A stretch of DNA of 64,000 nt from Sphingorhabdus profundilacus (GTDB taxonomy: Bacteria > Pseudomonadota > Alphaproteobacteria > Sphingomonadales > Sphingomonadaceae). Of the stretch, positions 8,653 to 17,620 are shown in pieces (position 1 is the first letter of the stretch; each line of letters opens with the position of its first letter). The stretch is taken from the NCBI RefSeq assembly GCF_009769755.1, contig NZ_SDWJ01000001.1:1-64000 (forward strand). The letters run 5' to 3'. The translations under genes and the position numbers were made by a program. The notes under the pieces are model-generated. The model was not told the DNA's origin. It saw only the letters and a program-made list of their open reading frames with translations, and searched no databases.

Positions 8653-11600
8653 CTACTTAGCCTTGGCGGCAAGAGCTAAGCGGGCCAGCGCGGGTAGTGA
8701 CGTTGTGCCGGTTTTTGTCATGATCGCGGCACGATGATTTTCCACGGTGCGTTGACTAATGCCCAGGTCGGCGGCGATGATCTTGCTCGGCTGCCCGGCG
8801 AGCACCAGATCCATGACTTGATGTTGGCGTTTGGTAAGACCTGCAACCAGTTTCGCCGCAGCAATCTGCTGGTCAGAACGCTTGCTCACATTTTGTGCAA
8901 GCTCCAGCGCTCGGGTTATGCTTGCGAGCAGTTCTGCGGTGCCGATCGGCTTCTCGATGAAGTCCACGGCACCCGCCTTCATCGCCTCGACGGCAATTGG
9001 TACGTCGCTGTTTCCTGTGATCATGATGGCCGGAAGATGATCACCGCTTTCCTTCAGGCGCTGCAAAAGCTCTAGTCCGGTCATGCCGGGAAGATATGCG
9101 TCGATCAGCAAGCATCCCTCTTGCAATGGCTGGTAAGTCGAGAGAAACTCTTCGCAATTGGCGAAATCTTTCACTTCATGCCCTTCTGCTTCAAGCATTT
9201 CGCGCATGGAAGTGCGGATTAATGTATCATCGTCGACAATATAGACGACGGCATTTTCATTAAATTTGTTAGGCGTAGCGGCCAGCATCCGTCTAATCGC
9301 CTGGATCAGTATATTCGGTTTCACAGGTTTGTTGAGCTGTTCGCAATCATGGTCCGCTATATTACGTAGGGCCGCGGTTGATATATCGCCGGTCAAGATG
9401 ATTACTGGAACCATATGCCCGATCTTCTGCCGCAATCTGGCAGTAACCTCGACGCCGTTCATCCCGCCCGGCAGGTTATAGTCCGACAAGATGAGGCCAG
9501 GTTTAAACTGGGCGTCTGTCGCAAGTTTTAAAGCCGCCGCACCATCATAGGCCAAAACGACGTTATGACCTTCGTCGTCGAGCATTATTTTGAGCAATTC
9601 TCTTAACTCGGGATCATCCTCGATAATCAGGATTTGTCCACCACCCTGCGTCTTTAATGTGATGTCCTTGGGTACGGAATCCTGTTTACCGGATTGGCGC
9701 GGCAATGTCTTTACGTCTACCGCAAACACCGATCCTTTGGCTGGAATTGATCGGACATGAACCCTATACCCCAGCAGATTACCAAGACGCTTGACGATTG
9801 AAAGCCCCAGTCCCAGACCTTGGCTACGTTCGCGCGCGGCATTGTCGACCTGATGATATTCTTCAAAAATGGCGCCTAGATCAAACGCATCGATGCCAAC
9901 GCCGCTGTCCCAAATCTCGATGCGAAGATGATCGCTATGTCGGCGGCAGCCAATCAAAACCTTCCCCTTCGATGTGTATTTGATGGCATTGGCAATAAGA
10001 TTTCTCAAGATCTGTTCGAGCAGGCGTGGATCACTTGCTATCGATAGCCCGCAAGGTACAAGGCGCAGCGACAGTTGCTTGGCATCTGCATGATAAACAA
10101 ATTCGCTTCGGAGCCGTTCGAGCAGATCGCCGACTGGAAATGTCGAAATTTCTGCGCGTACAGTGCCGGCTTCGATCTGGTTGATATCGAGCAATGTGTT
10201 GAGCATACCAGACATGGCGCCCAATGTATCATCGACCCGTTTAACCAGTTGCTGCGCTTTAGGTCCCTCGACAATTTTGGCGAGTAGGCCCTGCAACAGC
10301 GCCAGCGTCTGAAGGGGTTGACGCAAATCGTGACTGGCAGCTGCAAGAAAACGTGATTTTGCCTCATTGGCCCGATCGGCCTGCTGCTTGGCATCTTCGA
10401 GTGCAAGTTTGATCTGTTTGCGCTCGCTCACGTCGGTAAATGTAATGACGACACCTTCGACCTTCCCGTCATCGGCAAGATAAGGCAAAATACGCCGAAC
10501 AAACCAAAGGCCAGGGGTAGTTTCGATTTCCCGGTCAATAGCATCCAGACTCGCAAGAACATGGTGGGCATCTTCTGAAAGAGCCTGATCCGCCGATAGT
10601 GACTTCAAATCTGTCAGCGGCCTGCCCACGTCACCTGGTATAAGATTGAAAAGCGCAGTTGTCGCAGGTGTAAAGAAACGAATGTTGAGATTGGTATCAA
10701 GAAATAGCGTGGCCACATCGGTACTATAAAGCACATTTTGCAAGTCATTTGACGTAATTCGCTGCCGATCAAGCGTTTCTTGAAGTTGACTGTTAAGGGC
10801 TGTCAATTCTTCATTCAATGACTGCAATTCCTCTTTCGACGTCAACAGTTCCTCATTGGTTGATTGAAACTCTTCATTAACCGACAGGGCTTCTTCATTA
10901 ACCGCGCGCTGCTCTTCACCTGATATTTCAAGATTATGGATCGCACCCTGCAATTCTGTCCGGGTGGTTTCCAATTCATGCTCCAGTTCGACGACACGGG
11001 CGGCATTGGTCGGCGACGCGGCGCGGCTTTTCCATGCTTTTGTGACCGGTACATCTACGAAGCACACAAGGAGCAACGGTTCGCCTTCGCTATTGACCGG
11101 TGTAACGTGGATGTCGAAATCGGCCAGCGGGCTGCCCTGTTCACTGCGTCGGCCGGTTACAATCACAAGCGCATTGGTCTGAATGGCCTGCTGAATTGCA
11201 GACCTTAGCTTTGTTCGGAGTGACTGGGGAGCCATGGAAAGGATGTCGTGGCTAGGATGCCCCGGCGCAACGCGGAGATAACGCTCCGTAGGACCAGAAG
11301 AAAAAAGTGCCTCATTTTTGCGATTTATCAGCACGGCAGCGGGGCAATGCGCTTCGGCGACCAGGCGTTGAACGAGATCGGCAAGCTTGTTTTGATGTGT
11401 GATTTGGCCTTGGCTATTTCGATTCGAACTGCGCGCCGCTTCGGCTTGACCAATCTGAAACCCGATTTCGCCGGGCTTACTGCGACCGACATGGCGATAA
11501 AGCCGCTCGACTTTTGAAATGACTTTGAAGCGACTTTCGTTGCTACCAATTGTTTCGGCATTGCCGAGCAACAAAATTCCTCCTTCACGTAATGCGAAGT

Positions 11601-12939
11601 GGAACAGCGCAATCACTTTGGCCTGTGCCTCTGGTCCGAGATAGATCAGCAGATTGCGGCATGAAACCATGTCAAGCCGAGAGAATGGTGGATCGGCAAG
11701 TACGTCCTGCACCGTGAACACGACTGCCGCGCGAAGCTCGGGAGACACGCGATAGCCTTGGTCTTCCTTGACAAAGAAACGCGCAAGCCGTTCGGCACTG
11801 ATCTGCGGCGCAATGGTTTCTGGATAAATACCAACCCGCGCAGCCGATATAGCGTCGCCGTCCACGTCCGAAGCAAATACCTGCAGCTTGATGTCGCGCT
11901 TGCTGGAAATGATCGCTTCGCGGAACAGCATCGCAAGCGAATAGGCCTCCTCTCCTGAACTGCACCCGGCTATCCAGATTCGTAGTGGACGGTCGGCCGG
12001 ATGATCGCGAACCATGTCAGGTACGATAGATTTTGCGAGCATATCAAATACCGCCATATCGCGAAAAAAGCTGGTAACATTGATGAGCAAATCCTTTGCG
12101 AGCAGATCGAGTTCCGTAGCATCGGTCTTCAATCTCTCGAGATATGTCGACAGATTGTCGATCAAGGCGAGGCCCATCCGCCGTTCAATTCGTCGCTGCA
12201 AGGTTCCCATTTTGTAGAGCGTGAAATCATGATTGGCCGAGGCACGCAGCAATTCAATAATCTCGGTGAAAAGGGTCGAATCTGTATTTGGCGCTAAATG
12301 GATGTTCAATGATCGCCGCGTTGAATCCATTAGAACGGCTGCAATTTCTGTAACCGGAAGGATAAGGTCAATAGCTCCCGCAGCGATCGCAGCCATTGGC
12401 ATACCCTGATATTCAGCTTCATCAGGGCTTTGCGCCATGGTGAAGCCGCCCGCGCTGTGAAGCAGAGTAAGCCCGATGGTTCCATCCGCACCGGTTCCCG
12501 ACAGGATCACCCCCGTTGTGCGGGAAGGACAATCCATCGCAAGTGATTGTAACAGAAAATCAAAGGGCAAGCGGGCACCATGAGGTGCGGTGGGTTTGGA
12601 AAGATGGAGACGTCCAGCGGTTACGGAGAGGTAATTACCTGGAGGAATGATATAAAGATGGCCGGGCTGAATGATCGAATCGTTTTGCGCCTGCGCCACT
12701 ACCATTGTCGTATGTCCGGCCAGCAAGTCGGCCATCATGCTTGCATGATTTGGATCAAGATGCTGAACAAGAATGAAAGCCATGCTACCGGCAGTGCGAT
12801 CCAGTCCTTTTGCTAAGGCATCTACCAGCTTTGTACAGGCGTCCAACCCGCCCGCAGACGCCCCTATCGCAACGATAGGAAAAAGTCTGGACGGCGACCG
12901 ATGCGTGGCCTTCAATGGTTTCGGCCGCTCGTCTGTCAT
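8653..12939 (-). CDS. CheB-CheR-PAS-histidine kinase-REC-REC-LuxR chimeric regulator
   Basis: 1428-residue cytoplasmic protein. Domains in order: CheB methylesterase (about 20-205; GASAGGLD, QHLDPNH, SGTGADGTIG), CheR methyltransferase (225-480; GCSSGEEAYSLAM), a Glu-rich coiled coil (640-725; SVNEEFQSTNEELLTSKEEL), PAS (735-845), HisKA (SHDLRQPLQTL), HATPase (NLIANAIKYTS, LGLGLSIVKRL), REC1 (IEDDPEL, DYNLPGG), REC2 (VDDDTLIRT, DAYLPGM) and a LuxR-type helix-turn-helix (GLTKRQHQVM...GISQRTVENHRA). The last 200 residues form a complete FixJ-like response regulator, so sensor and DNA-binding output are one chain. Start chosen at the ATG at 12939, with AAGGGA upstream; upstream in-frame starts reach 13077. 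The stop lies 72 bases before the small gene leading copA on the same strand. Input and targets are unknown. Confidence 0.9.
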   Translation of the reverse strand: MTDERPKPLKATHRSPSRLFPIVAIGASAGGLDACTKLVDALAKGLDRTAGSMAFILVQHLDPNHASMMADLLAGHTTMVVAQAQNDSIIQPGHLYIIPPGNYLSVTAGRLHLSKPTAPHGARLPFDFLLQSLAMDCPSRTTGVILSGTGADGTIGLTLLHSAGGFTMAQSPDEAEYQGMPMAAIAAGAIDLILPVTEIAAVLMDSTRRSLNIHLAPNTDSTLFTEIIELLRASANHDFTLYKMGTLQRRIERRMGLALIDNLSTYLERLKTDATELDLLAKDLLINVTSFFRDMAVFDMLAKSIVPDMVRDHPADRPLRIWIAGCSSGEEAYSLAMLFREAIISSKRDIKLQVFASDVDGDAISAARVGIYPETIAPQISAERLARFFVKEDQGYRVSPELRAAVVFTVQDVLADPPFSRLDMVSCRNLLIYLGPEAQAKVIALFHFALREGGILLLGNAETIGSNESRFKVISKVERLYRHVGRSKPGEIGFQIGQAEAARSSNRNSQGQITHQNKLADLVQRLVAEAHCPAAVLINRKNEALFSSGPTERYLRVAPGHPSHDILSMAPQSLRTKLRSAIQQAIQTNALVIVTGRRSEQGSPLADFDIHVTPVNSEGEPLLLVCFVDVPVTKAWKSRAASPTNAARVVELEHELETTRTELQGAIHNLEISGEEQRAVNEEALSVNEEFQSTNEELLTSKEELQSLNEELTALNSQLQETLDRQRITSNDLQNVLYSTDVATLFLDTNLNIRFFTPATTALFNLIPGDVGRPLTDLKSLSADQALSEDAHHVLASLDAIDREIETTPGLWFVRRILPYLADDGKVEGVVITFTDVSERKQIKLALEDAKQQADRANEAKSRFLAAASHDLRQPLQTLALLQGLLAKIVEGPKAQQLVKRVDDTLGAMSGMLNTLLDINQIEAGTVRAEISTFPVGDLLERLRSEFVYHADAKQLSLRLVPCGLSIASDPRLLEQILRNLIANAIKYTSKGKVLIGCRRHSDHLRIEIWDSGVGIDAFDLGAIFEEYHQVDNAARERSQGLGLGLSIVKRLGNLLGYRVHVRSIPAKGSVFAVDVKTLPRQSGKQDSVPKDITLKTQGGGQILIIEDDPELRELLKIMLDDEGHNVVLAYDGAAALKLATDAQFKPGLILSDYNLPGGMNGVEVTARLRQKIGHMVPVIILTGDISTAALRNIADHDCEQLNKPVKPNILIQAIRRMLAATPNKFNENAVVYIVDDDTLIRTSMREMLEAEGHEVKDFANCEEFLSTYQPLQEGCLLIDAYLPGMTGLELLQRLKESGDHLPAIMITGNSDVPIAVEAMKAGAVDFIEKPIGTAELLASITRALELAQNVSKRSDQQIAAAKLVAGLTKRQHQVMDLVLAGQPSKIIAADLGISQRTVENHRAAIMTKTGTTSLPALARLALAAKAK

Positions 12940-13069
12940 GATGACCCGTCCCTTAAATATAGGTTCCCGCTGAACCATAACAACACGGCTTCGCTTTTGT
13001 TCCACGCGGCGGTGTGCGGACAAACTGAGTAGGGGCGCTTCGGTTAGACAAGTCAACGAATAAGCGGGT

Positions 13070-13094
13070 GGAACCAAATACGAAATGAGTAGTT
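13070..13094 (+). promoter_or_regulatory. EcfG promoter of dps
   Basis: GGAAC (13070-13074), 17 bases, GTT (13092-13094), 64 bases before the dps ATG. This is a full match to the general stress sigma factor consensus. Confidence 0.85.
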
Positions 13095-13157
13095 TCCGAT
13101 TCTTAACGCACGAAGCGTTAGCCCTAATACTGGCGCAGTTCTAAATGGAGTTTCCCC

Positions 13158-13661
13158 ATGCAAAAGACCCACAATACCCTATCCGAAAAAATCCGGATTC
13201 AGTCGGTTGAGCTTCTAAACAAGCATCTGGCCGCCGCAATTGATCTCCATGCCCAAGTAAAACAGGCGCACTGGAATGTGCGTGGCCCCGGCTTTATCGC
13301 GATCCATGAGCTTTTTGACCGGGTTTCGGTGGAAGTAGAGAATTTCTCCGACATGCTCGCAGAACGTGCCGCCGGACTGGGAGGTAGCGCAAACGGAACT
13401 ATCCAGGTAGCAATCAAGGAATCATTTCTGATCCCATACCCGCTGGGCATCGCAGATGAATCAAAGCATCTGTTCGCAGTATCAGCCGCGCTGGCTGCAT
13501 TTGGCGGCTCGATTATCGAGGCGATCGGAAAGTCTGCGGAGATCGAAGATCCCACCACAGCCGATCTTTTTACCGAAATCTCGCGGGGTATCGATCAGCA
13601 ACTCTATTTCGTTGAATCCCATTTTGCCCCGTTGAAGGTCGATCCGTCTAAAGGAAACTGA
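13158..13661 (+). CDS. dps: Dps, DNA-binding ferritin-like protein
   Basis: 167-residue Dps: a dodecameric shell that binds the nucleoid and oxidises Fe(II) with peroxide, limiting hydroxyl radical damage. The ferroxidase ligands are visible in HAQVKQAHWNVRGPGF and HELFDRVSVEVENFSDMLAER (His, His, Asp and Glu in the family spacing). Length and the Lys/Arg-bearing N-terminus fit. The start is the ATG after GGAG at 13147-13150. It is preceded by an EcfG promoter and followed immediately (TGAATG) by a response regulator gene, which indicates a stress-induced bicistron. Confidence 0.95.
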   Translation: MQKTHNTLSEKIRIQSVELLNKHLAAAIDLHAQVKQAHWNVRGPGFIAIHELFDRVSVEVENFSDMLAERAAGLGGSANGTIQVAIKESFLIPYPLGIADESKHLFAVSAALAAFGGSIIEAIGKSAEIEDPTTADLFTEISRGIDQQLYFVESHFAPLKVDPSKGN

Positions 13662-14021
13662 ATGCGTAAGATATCGATCCTCATTGTCGAAGACGAACCC
13701 ATTATCGGCATGTTGCTGTCTGAAGTGCTGGCTGGAATGGGTCACAACGTGATAGCGGTCGTAGGAACCGAGGGAGCAGCGGTTGCAATAGCTGCGGAGT
13801 ATTTGCCCGACCTGCTGATTGTGGATGCAGGGCTGACGTCGGGCAATGGTATCTCTGCGGTTGATATGATCCTGACGACAGGGTTCGTACCGCACCTCTT
13901 CACAACCGGTGACGCGATGAAAGTCAGACAACTTAGACCCGATGCCATCATACTCGAAAAGCCGTTCAACGAATCCGACCTAGCCGATGCCATCGCCAGT
14001 GCGTTGACGCATCACAGTTGA
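13662..14021 (+). CDS. Single-domain response regulator
   Basis: 119 residues consisting of one receiver domain and no output domain. Acidic pocket EDEP near residue 10, phosphoacceptor Asp in LLIVDAGLTSGNG, conserved Thr in HLFTTGDA and Lys in ILEKPFNESD. The ATG directly follows the dps stop, so it shares the dps EcfG promoter. Stand-alone receivers of this kind in sphingomonads act as phosphate sinks or feed the general stress phosphorelay. Here the partner kinase is unknown; the HisKA_2 kinase at 25 kb is a candidate. Confidence 0.85.
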   Translation: MRKISILIVEDEPIIGMLLSEVLAGMGHNVIAVVGTEGAAVAIAAEYLPDLLIVDAGLTSGNGISAVDMILTTGFVPHLFTTGDAMKVRQLRPDAIILEKPFNESDLADAIASALTHHS

Positions 14022-14036
14022 CGGTGGATCGAAAGG

Positions 14037-15119
14037 GTGAAGATAAGCCGAACCCGCGCCATCCAGATCTTGATTGCGCTGCTTTTGGTGTTCGGCGCTG
14101 TTGCTATCGCAATTCGGGCAACGGCACCCAAGCCGGTTAATGTAATACGCCTGACCGTCGGGCCTGCTGAACAGATTTTGGCTGTTGTGGGACGTGTCCG
14201 CTCGGCCAATGTCGTCCGCATCCTGCCCGAAAATGCCGGGGCCATTATTGCACTGCTCCATGACGAGGGCGATGTGGTAGCAAAAGGAGAACTGCTGGCG
14301 CAGATACGATCGGACCAACAAGCCGCCGCCGTCGCAGTTTCCTCCGCGCAGATCAAAAATTTCGAAGCGCAGTTAAAGCTGGCAAGGGCCAAACAGCGCC
14401 GTGTCCAGGCCCTGGCGGCCAAGGGCTGGGTTACACGGGCAATGCTTGATGAAGCCAATGCTGCCGCTGATGTTGCCGTCGCCAGTCTCGATGCGGCAAG
14501 GGCAAATGCCGGTCAGGCGACCGCAAAGGCGCGAGAGTTTAACATTTATGCGCCGATGACAGGTACGATCCTGGTCCGGCCGGTTGACCCGGGGCAGGTG
14601 GTATCAGTCAGCAGCATCTTGTTCGAAATCGGCTCGGAAGGACCGGTGGAAATCGAAGCCGAGATTGACGAAGTCTATGCAGACCGGGTCCCGATCAACG
14701 CAACGATCATGCTTTCACCAACCGGTAGCGGGCGGCAATTTGCGGGCAGGATTAGCGAGATCGCACCACGCATTGATCCCGCGACCGGCGGCAGGTTAAT
14801 GCGGTTTATCGCCAATCAGGGGGATGACAGCCTGCGGTCCGGCCGGTCCGTTGATGTGAATATCATTGTCAAAAAACGGGACCGCGTCTTGTCGCTGCCG
14901 CGGTCGGCCATGATCAAGAAACTGGGCCAAAACAATGTTTTCGTCGTTGAGTCCGGTAAAGTTGTTTTACGCTCTTTGGATATCGTCGATTGGCCCGGCG
15001 CCTATGTCATCGTCACCAGCGGCGTTAAAGCGCGGTCTTTGATCGTGCTCGATCCGCTCAGCGTGAAGTCAGGCGACAAGGTGGAGGCTCGGATTGCCAA
15101 GAGCATGAGGGCCAACTGA
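14037..15119 (+). CDS. Periplasmic adaptor of an ABC exporter (HlyD/DevB-like)
   Basis: 360-residue membrane-fusion protein. It has one N-terminal transmembrane anchor (about 8-27), a biotinyl-lipoyl-like half (GDVVAKGELLAQI), a coiled coil (about 90-165, rich in Ala, Lys and Gln), a second lipoyl half (PMTGTILVRPVDPGQVV) and a beta-barrel domain. The start is a GTG after AAAGG. It overlaps the permease gene by one base and is followed by the ATPase, the devB-devC-devA order. This suggests an envelope exporter of a lipid, glycolipid or small molecule through an outer-membrane partner encoded elsewhere. The substrate is unknown. Confidence 0.88.
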   Translation: MKISRTRAIQILIALLLVFGAVAIAIRATAPKPVNVIRLTVGPAEQILAVVGRVRSANVVRILPENAGAIIALLHDEGDVVAKGELLAQIRSDQQAAAVAVSSAQIKNFEAQLKLARAKQRRVQALAAKGWVTRAMLDEANAAADVAVASLDAARANAGQATAKAREFNIYAPMTGTILVRPVDPGQVVSVSSILFEIGSEGPVEIEAEIDEVYADRVPINATIMLSPTGSGRQFAGRISEIAPRIDPATGGRLMRFIANQGDDSLRSGRSVDVNIIVKKRDRVLSLPRSAMIKKLGQNNVFVVESGKVVLRSLDIVDWPGAYVIVTSGVKARSLIVLDPLSVKSGDKVEARIAKSMRAN

Positions 15120-16324
15120 TGCTGTTCGCGCTGCGGGTCGCCTTTCGATATTTAACGGCAAACCGTGTGCAGAGCGGCTTGTTGATTGGCGGCGTTGCCT
15201 TGAGCGTCATTGTATTTGTGTTCATGACCGCGCTTATTCGTGGTCTTGCGCTTTTCCTGACCGTGCAAACCACCGGCCAGATCGCACATGTCGAGATGGA
15301 ACCACCACGCAGAATTGCAGAAGTGATGGGTCCCGATGCCCGGTTCGCGGCTCAACCGATTTCAACCTTTCAGCGGCAGCAGATCCGTAACTGGCAGCTG
15401 ATGGTCGATCAGGCGGAACAACTCGATCACGTCGTAGCTGTTGTCCCCGAAGTAAACGGAAACGGCTTTTTGGTGCGCGGCACGGCTGTGGCACCTATTG
15501 CTTTACAGGGGATTGATCCCAGCCAGATCGACGCCATCATCCCCTTAAGCAAGTCGATTATTGATGGCAGCGCCGACCTTTCAACCGGCGGTCTGTTGAT
15601 CGGCGCTGAACTTGCGGAGGATTTGGGGCTTCGTGCGGGTGTCCCAGTCATCCTCCGGTCGGACCGAGGCATCGAACGACTTATTCCTGTGACAGGTATA
15701 TTCCGCATCGGCCTTTCCAATGTCGATCGGCGGGTTGCGTATCTTTCGATAGCGGTTGCCCGGCCTCTGCTCGCGCTACCTAACGGCGTCACGTCGGTTT
15801 CGATCAAGCTGGATGATCCCGCACTGGCGCCCTTGATAGCCGAACAGTTAAAGCGCCAATTGCCCTTGAAGGTCACCGCATGGCAGGAGAAAAACCGCAA
15901 TCTGGAAACCGCGCTTGAATCGCAAGGCCGTACCGGCAATTTCATTCAGGCTTTTGCGCTTATTGCCATCATGATCTCGATAGCAAGCGCGCTGCTGCTG
16001 ACCAGCGTGCGGCGACGGGGTGAGATAGGAATTATGCGGAGTTTCGGGATTTCGCGGGGTTTTGTTGCAAGTGTATTTGTATTTCAGGGGGTCATCATCG
16101 GTTTGGCCGGCTCTCTCATTGGGTCCGCATTGGGCTATCGTTTATGCTTGTTCCTCAGTGAGGGCATAACGGGTCCAGATGGAGGGCCGCTATTGCCGAT
16201 TGCGCCTGCGGAAGGCGGATATGTGCTTGTCATCGTGTTGACAGTTGTCGGTTCGGCGATTTCGGCAATCCTGCCCGCGCAGGCCGCTGCGCGGCTCGAT
16301 CCTGTCGAAGCGATACAGCAATGA
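15119..16324 (+). CDS. ABC transporter permease (FtsX/DevC-like)
   Basis: 401-residue inner-membrane permease of the MacB/FtsX family. An N-terminal membrane segment (about 18-42) is followed by a periplasmic domain of about 220 residues and three C-terminal segments (about 275-300, 318-345, 368-392). The family sequence TSVRRRGEIGIMRSFGIS sits on the cytosolic side between the second and third segments, and the C-terminus reads AARLDPVEAIQ, typical of this family. The stop overlaps the ATPase start by four bases (ATGA). It works with the adaptor before it and the ATPase after it. Confidence 0.9.
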   Translation: MLFALRVAFRYLTANRVQSGLLIGGVALSVIVFVFMTALIRGLALFLTVQTTGQIAHVEMEPPRRIAEVMGPDARFAAQPISTFQRQQIRNWQLMVDQAEQLDHVVAVVPEVNGNGFLVRGTAVAPIALQGIDPSQIDAIIPLSKSIIDGSADLSTGGLLIGAELAEDLGLRAGVPVILRSDRGIERLIPVTGIFRIGLSNVDRRVAYLSIAVARPLLALPNGVTSVSIKLDDPALAPLIAEQLKRQLPLKVTAWQEKNRNLETALESQGRTGNFIQAFALIAIMISIASALLLTSVRRRGEIGIMRSFGISRGFVASVFVFQGVIIGLAGSLIGSALGYRLCLFLSEGITGPDGGPLLPIAPAEGGYVLVIVLTVVGSAISAILPAQAAARLDPVEAIQQ

Positions 16325-16992
16325 CGTTGCTGAAAGCCGAAGGCATAACCAAAAGTTTTCGCACCGGAGATATCGACACCCTCGTCCTCAAAGGAGTAAA
16401 TCTGGTTTTGGAACCTGGCGAAATGGTGGCATTGTCTGGACCATCAGGTTCCGGTAAATCGACCTTGCTCAACATTCTTGGTTTGCTGATGCAGCCAAGC
16501 GATGGCGCATTATCGTTTATGGACAAACCCATGTCCGGCCTGACCGACAAGCAATTGTCGGCAATCCGCAACACGCATTATGGGTTCGTATTTCAATTCC
16601 ACCATTTGCTACCCGATTTCACCGCCATGGAGAATGTCGCCTTTCCGGCCGCTGCACCCGCAGGTGGAATATCGGCAGAGATCAGGGACCGTGCAAAGAT
16701 GCTGCTTGGCCGGGTAGACCTTACGGACCGTATCGATTTTGCTGCAATGCGGCTTTCTGGCGGTCAGAAACAGCGCGTGGCAATCGCACGTGCGCTGATG
16801 AACAAGCCCGAGCTGGTGCTTGCCGATGAACCCACCGGAAGTCTTGACCGGGAAAACAGCGCTCGTGTTATGGCGCTGTTAAGAGAAATAAATCATGAGG
16901 ATAGAACAAGTTTTCTGATTTCAACACATGATCCGGAGATCGCAAAATGCTGCGACCGCCAGATCAATGTTGTCGATGGCCGGATCGCCTGA
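16321..16992 (+). CDS. ABC transporter ATPase (DevA/MacB/LolD-like)
   Basis: 223-residue nucleotide-binding subunit. Walker A GPSGSGKST, Q-loop FQFHHLL, signature LSGGQKQR, Walker B VLADEPTGSLD and switch His in STHDPE. Length and sequence fit the LolD/MacB/DevA class that powers FtsX-type permeases. It is the last gene of the adaptor-permease-ATPase operon. Its stop is four bases from the stop of the convergent CHRD gene, leaving no room for a separate terminator. Confidence 0.93.
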   Translation: MTLLKAEGITKSFRTGDIDTLVLKGVNLVLEPGEMVALSGPSGSGKSTLLNILGLLMQPSDGALSFMDKPMSGLTDKQLSAIRNTHYGFVFQFHHLLPDFTAMENVAFPAAAPAGGISAEIRDRAKMLLGRVDLTDRIDFAAMRLSGGQKQRVAIARALMNKPELVLADEPTGSLDRENSARVMALLREINHEDRTSFLISTHDPEIAKCCDRQINVVDGRIA

Positions 16993-16996
16993 CTAA

Positions 16997-17458
16997 TTAG
17001 CGTGTCAATTGACCCCGGATTGCGCCCTGTGGGAATTCTGTGGTTGAAATCTGGATATAATAATTGCCCGGTTTCCATTCCAGCGAGTCTTCGAGCCATT
17101 CGGACCGCTTGACACAATTCTTCCATCCGCCTTCATTTGCGCGGCTGAAGGTAAGGACGGCCGGTCCTGTTTGGCCCCTCAAACCGCGATTGATTGACAC
17201 AGAAGTAATGTCCGCAATGTTATTGATTTTGTTTATGTCGTAACAGATCTGGTCGAGCGTGTTGGCAATGCTGACCTCGGCTTGGGCGGACCCGTCCCGG
17301 TCACCGGTAGAGGTGACGACTTCGCGCCCGCTCAACGAGGCGCGATGGGTCTCGGCGACAGCCTCGACAACCCCCTCCTCTAAAGTGGCGCATCCCGCCA
17401 TGAGGGAAGGAAGCACGATTGCAAACGCGATAGCGACGTTTTTGGGACTCATATTCAT
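16997..17458 (-). CDS. CHRD-domain lipoprotein
   Basis: 153-residue exported protein. A hydrophobic N-terminus ends in LMAGC, a plausible lipobox with the lipidated Cys at 23. The rest is a CHRD-type beta-rich domain ending in GNYYIQISTTEFPQGAIRGQ, the family hallmark (Y..I.T...P.G.IRGQ). Two further Cys (ICYD, KNCVK) may pair. Start chosen at the ATG at 17458 with AAAGGA seven bases upstream. It has its own EcfG promoter and is divergent from a second EcfG-driven gene. CHRD proteins are extracytoplasmic with no established function. Confidence 0.85.
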   Translation of the reverse strand: MNMSPKNVAIAFAIVLPSLMAGCATLEEGVVEAVAETHRASLSGREVVTSTGDRDGSAQAEVSIANTLDQICYDINKINNIADITSVSINRGLRGQTGPAVLTFSRANEGGWKNCVKRSEWLEDSLEWKPGNYYIQISTTEFPQGAIRGQLTR

Positions 17459-17490
17459 AGGATCATCCTTTATCTGTTTTCCAATGCACA

Positions 17491-17515
17491 AACCCGTTGC
17501 GGGCTTTATTGTTCC
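17491..17515 (-). promoter_or_regulatory. EcfG promoter of the CHRD lipoprotein
   Basis: On the minus strand GGAAC (17515-17511), 17 bases, GTT (17493-17491), 33 bases before the ATG at 17458. It is back to back with the plus-strand EcfG promoter that begins 18 bases away. Confidence 0.82.
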
Positions 17516-17532
17516 GAATGATCCTGCGGTGT

Positions 17533-17557
17533 GGAACTTAATCAATCCAGTCGGGTT
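17533..17557 (+). promoter_or_regulatory. EcfG promoter of the autotransporter
   Basis: GGAAC (17533-17537), 17 bases, GTT (17555-17557), 63 bases before the ATG at 17621. Confidence 0.82.
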
Positions 17558-17620
17558 TTCTCCATTCTGCACGGTATGCGCCAATCGCATGGCCGTGTTT
17601 CGCCCCACTGGAGTAATTTC

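Noticed and set aside
12939-12967. EcfG-like motif GGAAC-N17-GTC before the chimeric kinase gene
   Set aside because: The -10 element reads GTC and would start transcription almost at the ATG, so it is not counted with the other nine sites.
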